The notes below the pieces were generated by a model that did no database searches, had not been told where the DNA came from, and saw only the letters and a program-made list of their open reading frames with translations. 5,755 nt of DNA from Bacteroidaceae bacterium (GTDB lineage Bacteria > Bacteroidota > Bacteroidia > Bacteroidales > Barnesiellaceae_A): contig JAFZDG010000158.1 in NCBI GenBank assembly GCA_017561285.1, forward strand, positions 1 through 5,755. Direction: 5' to 3'. Numbering within the stretch: the first letter of the stretch is position 1; every line of letters starts with the position of its first letter. Positions 1 to 5,755 of the stretch are shown in pieces. A program made the position numbers and the translations under genes.

Positions 1-609
1 GGTTTTATTACCGACTTGAAAGTGGGTTACTGGTTGGGTACAACACCTGCCAAACAAGAGACTTGGAAATTCCTCGGTACACTTGTTTCGGCTGCTACAG
101 TAGGTGGTGTAATCCTCGTTATGAACAAGACATACGGTTTCACAAGTGGCGAACTTGCAGCACCTCAAGCCAATGCTATGGCTGCAGTGATTGAGCCTTT
201 GATGATGGGTGAAGGTGCTCCCTGGGCACTCTATGGTATTGGCGCAGCATTGGCACTCATCCTCAACTTCTGCAAAGTACCCGCACTCCCCTTCTCATTG
301 GGTATGTTCATTCCTTTGCAACTCAACACACCCCTTGTAATAGGTGGTCTCATCAGCTGGTTTGTAGGTAGCCGCTCGAAAGATGCCGATGTAAACAAAG
401 CACGTGTTGAGCGCGGTACATTGTTGGCATCGGGCTTCATCGCCGGTGGTGCATTGCTCGGTGTGGTAAGTGCAATCATGCGCTTTGCCGGTTTTGAGTA
501 CACATGTCCCTGGGCCGATAATGAAGTGTTGAAACAATCACTTGGTTTGGTACTCTATTTGGCTGTTATCTTCTACCTTGCATCGGCAAGTTTGAAAGCC
601 AAAAAGTAA
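1..609 (+). CDS. OPT-family oligopeptide transporter, C-terminal part (5' end outside window)
   Basis: Integral inner-membrane transporter of the OPT (oligopeptide transporter) superfamily, whose members import small peptides or metal-chelate conjugates, probably by proton coupling; the substrate here cannot be read from sequence. The frame is open from the first base, so the TTG/Leu codon at 16 is internal, and 202 residues plus a TAA stop are visible. Bacterial members are usually about 650 residues, so roughly the last third is present. In window numbering, hydrophobic segments lie at about 24-41, 75-93, 99-123, 140-160 and 180-197. The loop motif DLKVGYWLG (5-13) and the in-membrane NTPLVIGGL (109-117) followed by SGFIAGGALLG (144-154) are what I recognise as the OPT C-terminal signature. 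A basic stretch (SRSKDADVNKARVERG) between the third and fourth segments fits a cytoplasmic loop. The protein ends in a lysine-rich tail (KAKK). A hairpin terminator follows 24 bases after the stop, so the gene is not co-transcribed with carA. The family call is firm; the substrate is unknown. Confidence 0.88.
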   Translation, partial: GFITDLKVGYWLGTTPAKQETWKFLGTLVSAATVGGVILVMNKTYGFTSGELAAPQANAMAAVIEPLMMGEGAPWALYGIGAALALILNFCKVPALPFSLGMFIPLQLNTPLVIGGLISWFVGSRSKDADVNKARVERGTLLASGFIAGGALLGVVSAIMRFAGFEYTCPWADNEVLKQSLGLVLYLAVIFYLASASLKAKK

Positions 610-633
610 TAAAACAGAGAAAATATAGTATTA

Positions 634-680
634 GAAATGTGGTCGGTAGCAGTATGCAATCGGCCACATTTCATTTGTTG
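634..680 (+). terminator. Hairpin terminator after the OPT transporter gene
   Basis: Arms 634-647 and 659-672 form a 14-bp stem, centred on AAATGTGGTCG against CGGCCACATTT, with two G-U wobbles. After one A-A mismatch the loop can pair three more bases (GCA/TGC around GTA). The following bases are T-rich but interrupted (TCATTTGTTGCTTT) rather than a clean T run, so termination may be less sharp than at 5176-5210. The position just after the transporter stop and before the carA promoter supports the call. The hairpin is nearly symmetrical but lacks a T run on the opposite strand, and no convergent gene is present. Confidence 0.75.
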
Positions 681-748
681 CTTTAAAATATTTTATTTAA
701 TCACAAAAAAAGTCACTTGCAAAGCTATAGAGAATAGAATTATTTTAG

Positions 749-763
749 TATCTTTGCGTGGTT
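749..763 (+). promoter_or_regulatory. carA promoter: Bacteroidota -7 element TATCTTTG
   Basis: TATCTTTG at 749-756 matches all six fixed positions of the Bacteroidota housekeeping -7 consensus TAnnTTTG. This predicts a transcript start near 761-764 and a carAB leader of about 60 bases. No convincing -33 TTTG is found at the usual distance. The nearest TTG, at 717-719, leaves 29 bases between the elements, longer than the typical 19-23. The region between is AT-rich. The placement decides the carA start, because the GTG at 758 would lie upstream of or at the transcript start. Confidence 0.65.
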
Positions 764-780
764 TCTAATGCAGAAACCGC
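758..780 (+). promoter_or_regulatory. Inverted repeat at the predicted carA transcript start
   Basis: Arms 758-766 (GTGGTTTCT) and 772-780 (AGAAACCGC) pair over 9 bp with one U-G wobble around a 5-base loop (AATGC). The repeat starts two bases after the -7 element and spans the predicted transcript start. It could be an operator for a DNA-binding regulator, or a hairpin at the 5' end of the mRNA that affects stability or early transcription. There is no T run after it, so it is not a terminator. The structure is seen directly in the sequence; any role is inference. Confidence 0.4.
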
Positions 781-823
781 ATTTAATAATAGATTATTCT
801 TAACTACTATATATTCTATCGTA

Positions 824-1897
824 ATGCGTAGTCTTAAAAGTGCATCACTAATACTCGATGACGGTACAATATTCCGAGGCAAATCATTCGGATATGATAA
901 GTCCGTTTCGGGTGAGGTCGTTTTCAATACGGCCATGACGGGTTATCCCGAGAGTCTTACCGACCCTTCTTACAAAGGACAATTATTGGCGTTCACTTAT
1001 CCCATCATAGGTAACTATGGTGTTCCCGCTAATGATTTCGTTGATAAATTATCTAAGTTCTATGAATCGGAGAGTATTCACGTCAAAGCTGTGATTATCT
1101 CCGATTATTCGTTTGAATACAGCCACTGGAATGCTGACAAAACATTGGCACAATGGTTGCAAGAAGAGAAAATTACAGGTATCTTCGATATAGATACTCG
1201 TGCGCTCACCAAGCACTTGCGTGAACGTGGCTCTATGACAGGAAAAATTGTTATTGAGGGTTGCGATGATGTTGAAATAGAAGATCCCAACGACATAAAC
1301 CTTGTGGCCGAAGCTTCATGTAAAGAGGTAATAGAGTATGGAGCCGGTAGCAAGCGTGTAGTTATGGTGGACTGCGGTGTGAAACACAACATCGTTCGCT
1401 GCTTGTTGAAACGCAATGTATCGGTCATACGCGTACCCTGGGACTATGATTACAGCCACATCAACTACGATGGTCTGTTCATAACCAACGGCCCCGGTAA
1501 TCCCGACTTCTGTAATGCAACAGTAGAAAACATTCGTAAGACAATAGCCGACAACAGCAAGCCTATCTTTGGTATATGTATGGGTAACCACTTGCTTGCC
1601 AAAGCCAGTGGCGCAACAACATACAAGTTGAAATATGGTCACAGAGGTCACAACCAACCCGTACGTGAGGTGGGTACACAACGTTGCTACATCACTACTC
1701 AAAATCACGGTTTTGCCGTTGACGAAAGCACATTGGGTAGCGATTGGACACCTTTGTTTATCAATATGAACGACAATACCAACGAAGGTATTCGTCACAA
1801 AACACGCCCCTACTTCTCGGCACAATTCCACCCCGAAGCATCAAGTGGTCCTACCGATGCCGAAGTACTCTTCGATGACTTTGTAAAATTACTGTAA
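824..1897 (+). CDS. carA: Carbamoyl-phosphate synthase small (glutaminase) subunit
   Basis: Hydrolyses glutamine and passes ammonia through a tunnel to CarB for carbamoyl phosphate synthesis, feeding pyrimidine and arginine biosynthesis in the cytoplasm. The product has 357 residues, against 382 in E. coli. The N-terminal CarA-specific domain covers about 1-170 (LILDDGTIFRGKSFG at 9-23; FNTAMTGYPESLTDPSY at 34-50). The class I glutamine amidotransferase domain covers about 195-357: NGPGNPD at 222-228, nucleophile Cys252 in GICMGNH, YGHRGHNQPV, QNHGFAVD from 293, and His336 and Glu338 in FHPEASSGP complete the triad. The ATG at 824 is preferred over the in-frame GTG at 758 because the protein then begins just ahead of the conserved LILDDG, and the GTG falls at the predicted transcript start. 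There is no Shine-Dalgarno sequence, as is usual in Bacteroidota. Odd point: His256 stands where most CarA proteins have Gln (E. coli Gln273). carB follows after 23 bases. Confidence 0.97.
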   Translation: MRSLKSASLILDDGTIFRGKSFGYDKSVSGEVVFNTAMTGYPESLTDPSYKGQLLAFTYPIIGNYGVPANDFVDKLSKFYESESIHVKAVIISDYSFEYSHWNADKTLAQWLQEEKITGIFDIDTRALTKHLRERGSMTGKIVIEGCDDVEIEDPNDINLVAEASCKEVIEYGAGSKRVVMVDCGVKHNIVRCLLKRNVSVIRVPWDYDYSHINYDGLFITNGPGNPDFCNATVENIRKTIADNSKPIFGICMGNHLLAKASGATTYKLKYGHRGHNQPVREVGTQRCYITTQNHGFAVDESTLGSDWTPLFINMNDNTNEGIRHKTRPYFSAQFHPEASSGPTDAEVLFDDFVKLL

Positions 1898-1920
1898 ACC
1901 CCGATAAAACATCATAACTT

Positions 1921-4900
1921 ATGGCACTTGACATTAAAAAATTCAATAAAGTATTGTTGCTCGGATCGGGCGCATTGAAGATTGGTGAAGCCGGTGAGTT
2001 TGACTATTCGGGTTCACAGGCACTCAAGGCAATGAAGGAAGAGGGCATCAAAACGGTGCTTATCAACCCCAATATTGCTACTGTGCAAACATCAGAAGGT
2101 GTAGCCGATAAGATATATTTCTTGCCCGTAACCCCCTACTTCGTAGAGCGTGTTATTGAGAAAGAGCGCCCTGATGGTATATTATTGGCCTTTGGTGGTC
2201 AAACCGCGTTGAACTGCGGTGTGAAGCTGTACGAAACAGGTGTGTTGGAGAAATACAACATACAAGTGTTGGGTACTCCGGTACAAGCCATTATGGATAC
2301 CGAAGACCGCGAGTTGTTTGTTAAGAAACTCGACGAAATTGACGTAAAAACCATTAAGAGTGTTGCCGTAAATTCGGTTGAAGATGCTCACAAAGCTGCT
2401 CAAGAACTTGGCTATCCTGTTATTATACGTGCAGCCTACGCTTTGGGTGGTTTAGGTAGTGGTTTCTGTGACAACGAAGAGCAATTGCGCGTATTGGGCG
2501 AAAAGGCACTCTCATTCTCGCCCCAAATCTTGGTCGAAAAATCGCTCAAGGGTTGGAAAGAAATTGAGTATGAGGTAGTACGTGACCGCTATGACAACTG
2601 TATAACAGTATGTAATATGGAGAACTTCGATCCGCTGGGTATTCACACCGGCGAGAGTATTGTTGTTGCTCCCACTCAGACACTCACCAACAGCGAATGT
2701 CAAAAGCTTCGCGAGTTGGCCATTCGTATTGTTCGCCACGTAGGTATTGTGGGTGAGTGTAATGTGCAGTTTGCCTTTGATACCGATAGCGAAGACTACC
2801 GCGTTATTGAGGTAAATGCTCGCTTGAGCCGCTCATCGGCTTTGGCTTCTAAGGCTACAGGTTATCCTCTCGCCTTCGTAGCAGCTAAGATTGGTTTGGG
2901 TTATGGTCTTGCCGAACTTAAAAACTCTGTAACAAAAACCACTCCTGCATTCTTTGAGCCAGCCATCGACTATATAGTATGTAAGATACCTCGTTGGGAC
3001 TTGGGTAAATTCCAAGGTGTTGACCGCGAGTTGGGTTCGAGCATGAAGTCGGTTGGTGAGGTTATGTCAATCGGTCGTACTTTTGAAGAAGCCATTCAAA
3101 AAGGTTTGCGTATGATAGGTCAAGGTATGCACGGCTTTGTAGAAAATAAAGAGCTTGTTATACCCGATATAGACAAGGCCTTGCACGCTCCTACCGACAA
3201 ACGTATTTTTGTAATCTCAAAGGCTTTCCGTCAAGGTTATACCATCGATCAAATTCATGAGTTGACAAAGATTGACCGTTGGTTCTTGCAACGCCTATAC
3301 AATATAATAGAAACAGCCAACGAACTTGAAACTTATAATAAAGTAGCAGATGTTCCCGAAGAGTTGTTGCGCCTTGCCAAGAAACAAGGTTTCTCCGACT
3401 TCCAGATAGCTCGTGCTTGTCTTAAAGAGCAGATGACTGGAACCGAAGAGGCTATTTTGGAAGTGCGCAACCATCGTAAGTCGTTGGGTATCACTCCTGT
3501 TGTTAAGCAAATAGATACGCTTGCCGCTGAGTATCCTGCACAAACCAACTATTTGTACCTCTCATACAATGGTGTTGAAAATGATGTGGATTATAAAGGT
3601 GATAAGCGTTCGGTTATCGTACTTGGCTCAGGAGCTTATCGCATTGGTAGCTCGGTAGAGTTCGACTGGTGTAGTGTAAATGCATTGACCACAGTGCGCA
3701 AAGAGGGATGGCGCTCGGTTATGATTAACTATAACCCTGAGACCGTTTCGACCGACTACGATATGTGCGACCGTCTTTACTTTGATGAGTTGACATTTGA
3801 GCGCGTAATGGATATTATCGAGTTGGAGAATCCTCATGGCGTTATTTTGTCGGTAGGTGGACAAATACCCAATAACCTGGCTACACGTTTGGATGCTCAA
3901 AATGTGAACATACTTGGTACCAGTGCCTATGATGTTGACCATGCAGAAGACCGCCACAAATTCTCTTCAATGCTCGATGATCTTGGTATTGACCAACCAC
4001 GTTGGCGCGAGCTTACTTCGCTCGATGATATTTATGATTTCGTTGCCGAAGTAGGTTATCCGGTATTGGTACGTCCTTCATACGTCTTGTCGGGTGCTGC
4101 TATGAACGTATGTTCAAACAACACAGAGTTGGAGATGTTCCTCAAATTGGCAGCAAACGTATCGAAACAACACCCCGTAGTAGTAAGCGAATTTATTCAA
4201 AATGCCAAAGAGATAGAGATGGACGCAGTAGCTCGCGATGGCGAAATATTGCTCTACGCCATCTCAGAGCATATTGAGTTTGCCGGTGTACACTCGGGCG
4301 ATGCCACCATCCAATTCCCGCCGCAAAAACTCTATGTGGAGACTATGCGCCGCATTAAGAAAATAGCCGGTCAAATAGCCCAAGCCTTGCATATATCAGG
4401 TCCTTTCAATATTCAATTCCTCGCCAAGAACAACGATATAAAGGTAATTGAGTGTAACTTGCGTGCTTCGCGCAGTTTCCCCTTCGTATCGAAGGTATTG
4501 AAGATAAACTTCATTGAGTTGGCTACTCGTGTTATGATGGGTTTACCCGTAGAGAAACCTGCCAAGAATGCATTTGACCTTGACTATGTGGGTATCAAAG
4601 CATCACAATTCTCATTCTCACGTTTGCAAAAGGCCGACCCCGTCTTGGGTGTAGATATGGCATCGACCGGTGAGGTGGGTTGTATTGGCGATGACACATC
4701 GGAGGCTGTACTCAAGTCTATTTTGTCGGTTGGTTACCGCATACCCGAGAAGAACATTTTGCTCTCGACCGGTGGTGCCAAGCAAAAGGCAGCCCTACTC
4801 GATGCAGCCCGCACATTGCATGAGAAAGGTTATAACCTCTATGCAACCGGTGGTTCGCATCAATACCTCAACGAAAATGGTATTCCTGCCGTACGCGTAT

Positions 4901-5154
4901 ATTGGCCTACAGAAGCCGATAAGGAGCCTCAAGCATTGCAAATGTTGCACGACAAGCAAATAGACCTTGTAGTGAACATACCCAAAAACTTGACAGCTGC
5001 CGAGTTGAGCAATGGTTATAAGATACGTCGCGCCGCAATTGACTTCAATATCCCATTGATTACCAACGCTCGACTGGCCGATGCATTTATTCATGCATTC
5101 TGCTCAATGAGCGAAGATGAAATACAAATAAAGAGTTGGGACGAATATAAGTAA
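1921..5154 (+). CDS. carB: Carbamoyl-phosphate synthase large (ammonia-dependent) subunit, CAD/CPS1-like type
   Basis: Makes carbamoyl phosphate from bicarbonate, CarA-derived ammonia and two ATP. At 1077 residues it is full length (E. coli 1073). The duplicated synthetase halves are both intact. The N-terminal carboxyphosphate half (about 1-400) has GSGALKIGEAGEFDYSG from 15, Arg170 and a glycine-rich loop (LGGLGSG, 175-181), and ligands Glu297, Asn299 and Arg301. The oligomerisation/linker region spans about 400-555. The C-terminal carbamate-kinase half (about 556-940) has GSGAYRIGSSVEFDW (569-583), Arg718 in RPSYVLSG, and Glu844, Asn846 and Arg848. The MGS-like allosteric domain (about 945-1077), where nucleotide effectors bind in relatives, shows YATGGSH (974-980) and NGYKIRRAAIDF. 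Many stretches (ATVQTS, GESIVVAP, QTNYLYL, EFDWC, YDMCDRLYFDE) read like animal CAD or CPS1 rather than E. coli CarB. The ATG lies 23 bases after carA in another frame, without a Shine-Dalgarno, so the subunits are unfused but co-transcribed. Confidence 0.98.
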   Translation: MALDIKKFNKVLLLGSGALKIGEAGEFDYSGSQALKAMKEEGIKTVLINPNIATVQTSEGVADKIYFLPVTPYFVERVIEKERPDGILLAFGGQTALNCGVKLYETGVLEKYNIQVLGTPVQAIMDTEDRELFVKKLDEIDVKTIKSVAVNSVEDAHKAAQELGYPVIIRAAYALGGLGSGFCDNEEQLRVLGEKALSFSPQILVEKSLKGWKEIEYEVVRDRYDNCITVCNMENFDPLGIHTGESIVVAPTQTLTNSECQKLRELAIRIVRHVGIVGECNVQFAFDTDSEDYRVIEVNARLSRSSALASKATGYPLAFVAAKIGLGYGLAELKNSVTKTTPAFFEPAIDYIVCKIPRWDLGKFQGVDRELGSSMKSVGEVMSIGRTFEEAIQKGLRMIGQGMHGFVENKELVIPDIDKALHAPTDKRIFVISKAFRQGYTIDQIHELTKIDRWFLQRLYNIIETANELETYNKVADVPEELLRLAKKQGFSDFQIARACLKEQMTGTEEAILEVRNHRKSLGITPVVKQIDTLAAEYPAQTNYLYLSYNGVENDVDYKGDKRSVIVLGSGAYRIGSSVEFDWCSVNALTTVRKEGWRSVMINYNPETVSTDYDMCDRLYFDELTFERVMDIIELENPHGVILSVGGQIPNNLATRLDAQNVNILGTSAYDVDHAEDRHKFSSMLDDLGIDQPRWRELTSLDDIYDFVAEVGYPVLVRPSYVLSGAAMNVCSNNTELEMFLKLAANVSKQHPVVVSEFIQNAKEIEMDAVARDGEILLYAISEHIEFAGVHSGDATIQFPPQKLYVETMRRIKKIAGQIAQALHISGPFNIQFLAKNNDIKVIECNLRASRSFPFVSKVLKINFIELATRVMMGLPVEKPAKNAFDLDYVGIKASQFSFSRLQKADPVLGVDMASTGEVGCIGDDTSEAVLKSILSVGYRIPEKNILLSTGGAKQKAALLDAARTLHEKGYNLYATGGSHQYLNENGIPAVRVYWPTEADKEPQALQMLHDKQIDLVVNIPKNLTAAELSNGYKIRRAAIDFNIPLITNARLADAFIHAFCSMSEDEIQIKSWDEYK

Positions 5155-5175
5155 TATTGCAAACAGCACATATTG

Positions 5176-5210
5176 CTACGGTTGCTTACTTTAAGCAACC
5201 GTAGTTTTTT
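5176..5210 (+). terminator. Strong intrinsic terminator of the carAB operon
   Basis: A perfect 13-bp stem, arms 5176-5188 (CTACGGTTGCTTA) and 5192-5204 (TAAGCAACCGTAG), encloses a 3-base loop and is followed at once by six T (5205-5210). It starts 22 bases after the carB stop. This is a textbook Rho-independent terminator and marks the 3' end of the carAB transcript. The upstream flank has no A run matching the T run, so it looks one-directional. Confidence 0.93.
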
Positions 5211-5242
5211 GTTTAGCTGAACAACATAAAATATTATATTTA
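5208..5242 (+). promoter_or_regulatory. Possible promoter for the lipoprotein gene
   Basis: TATATTTA at 5235-5242 matches the Bacteroidota -7 consensus TAnnTTTG at all but the last base. A TTTG at 5208-5211 lies 23 bases upstream as a -33 candidate and overlaps the T run of the carB terminator. The predicted transcript start near 5249 would leave a leader of about 20 bases before the ATG at 5271. The region is very AT-rich, so chance matches are likely. A promoter is nonetheless expected here, given the strong terminator just upstream. Confidence 0.35.
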
Positions 5243-5270
5243 ACGCCCATAATCGTATAAAGCAATTTTT

Positions 5271-5755
5271 ATGAATAAAGGAATAGGTATTATTTTTATT
5301 ATCACATATTTAATGTTGCTTTCATCATGTTGTAACTGCTTTGATGACAGCCAAACTTTTCAAAAAGACTTTGAAGCACGTAGCGAATTGTTTAGCCACA
5401 CCACCTATTTTTCGGTTTTTGAGCAAGAACTCAGCGATGAGCAACGCGAGGCGTTACAATTTTTATATGCCTATATGCCATCGCCCGATATAACCGATTA
5501 TAGTGGCGAATTTCACTTGATGAATGTCGATTATGCTCTTAAAGCACGAACCGAAATGCCTTGGGGAAAACAAATACCCGATAGAGAATTTCTTCATTTC
5601 GTACTTCCTGCTCGTGTAAACAACGAGAATCTTGATGAATGCCGTAAGGTTTTCTATGAAGAGTTGAAAGAGCGTGTTGGTAATATGTCGATGTATGATG
5701 CGGTACTTGAGGTAAACCATTGGTGCCATGAGAAGGTTACTTATACCCCATCCGA
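5271..5755 (+). CDS. Lipoprotein with transglutaminase-like domain, N-terminal part (3' end outside window)
   Basis: The frame is open from ATG 5271 to the window edge, giving 161 residues; a stop codon in frame at 5250-5252 makes this the first possible ATG. A lipoprotein signal peptide is clear: a short start with Lys3, a hydrophobic core at about 5-17 and lipobox LSSC with Cys20 as the lipidated residue. Export to the cell envelope is therefore expected. The mature protein begins CCNCFDD, and the acidic pair at 25-26 may favour surface display, which is inference. The body (EQELSDEQREALQFLYAYMP, FHLMNVDYAL, REFLHFVLPARVNNENLDE, MYDAVLEVNHWCHEKVTY) resembles Bacteroidales transglutaminase-superfamily lipoproteins from memory. 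The last segment would be the start of the papain-like fold. The catalytic Cys-His-Asp triad would lie beyond the window, so activity cannot be judged. The substrate is unknown. Leucine and glutamine codons are more AT-rich (TTA, CTT, CAA) than in carB. There is no Shine-Dalgarno. Confidence 0.82.
   Translation, partial: MNKGIGIIFIITYLMLLSSCCNCFDDSQTFQKDFEARSELFSHTTYFSVFEQELSDEQREALQFLYAYMPSPDITDYSGEFHLMNVDYALKARTEMPWGKQIPDREFLHFVLPARVNNENLDECRKVFYEELKERVGNMSMYDAVLEVNHWCHEKVTYTPS

Noticed and set aside
785..798. AT-only palindrome (AATAAT/ATTATT) in the carA leader
   Set aside because: It consists only of A-T pairs with almost no loop, in a region rich in A and T. A chance match is likely and the hairpin would be unstable.
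634..823. Possible riboswitch or attenuator ahead of carAB
   Set aside because: The large hairpin at 634-672 lies upstream of the carA promoter and serves the transporter. The roughly 60-base leader after 763 is too short and holds no terminator or known aptamer pattern.
803..832. ACTAC (803-807) pairing with GTAGT (828-832) around the carA start codon
   Set aside because: Only 5 bp around a 20-base loop, too weak to claim a translation-control hairpin or riboswitch.
1316..1831. 171-codon open frame on the minus strand opposite carA
   Set aside because: It lies wholly inside carA, has no recognisable domain, and its composition is that expected from the opposite strand of a real gene.
1898..1920. 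Internal promoter or small gene between carA and carB
   Set aside because: The 23 bases contain no -7 element or frame. The spacing is typical of genes in one operon.
4670..4963. 97-codon + strand frame inside carB
   Set aside because: It overlaps the end of the second synthetase half and the allosteric domain of an intact carB in another frame. It resembles no family I know.
5463..5729. 88-codon minus-strand frame near the window end
   Set aside because: It is the antisense of the lipoprotein gene, whose + strand reading has a signal peptide and family resemblance.

Overview
The window looks like a piece of a Bacteroidota chromosome, most likely order Bacteroidales. Three things point there: a match to the Bacteroidota -7 promoter element (TAnnTTTG) ahead of carA, the absence of Shine-Dalgarno sequences ahead of all three visible starts, and protein sequences that read like Bacteroidales versions of an OPT transporter, CarA, CarB and a transglutaminase-like lipoprotein. 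The genus cannot be named from this sequence alone. All supported genes lie on the + strand.

Layout: (1) positions 1-609 hold the C-terminal 202 residues of an OPT-family oligopeptide transporter, closed by a long hairpin terminator at 634-672. (2) Positions 673-823 are the carA control region, with a -7 element at 749-756 and a 9-bp inverted repeat at 758-780 overlapping the predicted transcript start. (3) carA (824-1897) and carB (1921-5154) encode the small and large subunits of glutamine-dependent carbamoyl-phosphate synthase. They are 23 bases apart, clearly co-transcribed, and end at a perfect 13-bp hairpin plus T6 terminator (5176-5210). (4) A possible promoter at 5208-5242 leads into a lipoprotein gene starting at 5271, which runs off the window and carries the beginning of a transglutaminase-like domain.

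The central unit is a self-contained carAB operon between two terminators. CarA releases ammonia from glutamine. CarB uses it with bicarbonate and two ATP to make carbamoyl phosphate, the shared precursor of pyrimidines and arginine. No other pyrimidine or arginine gene is visible, and the flanking genes (peptide uptake, envelope lipoprotein) have no evident link to it.

I see no undescribed multi-gene system, mobile element, CRISPR array or RNA gene. The points most worth a second look are the strongly eukaryote-like (CAD/CPS1-type) CarB in a bacterial, unfused carAB operon, a Gln-to-His change next to the CarA nucleophile at a glutamine-binding position, and the inverted repeat at the carA transcript start. 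No stretch without a gene exceeds 300 bases.
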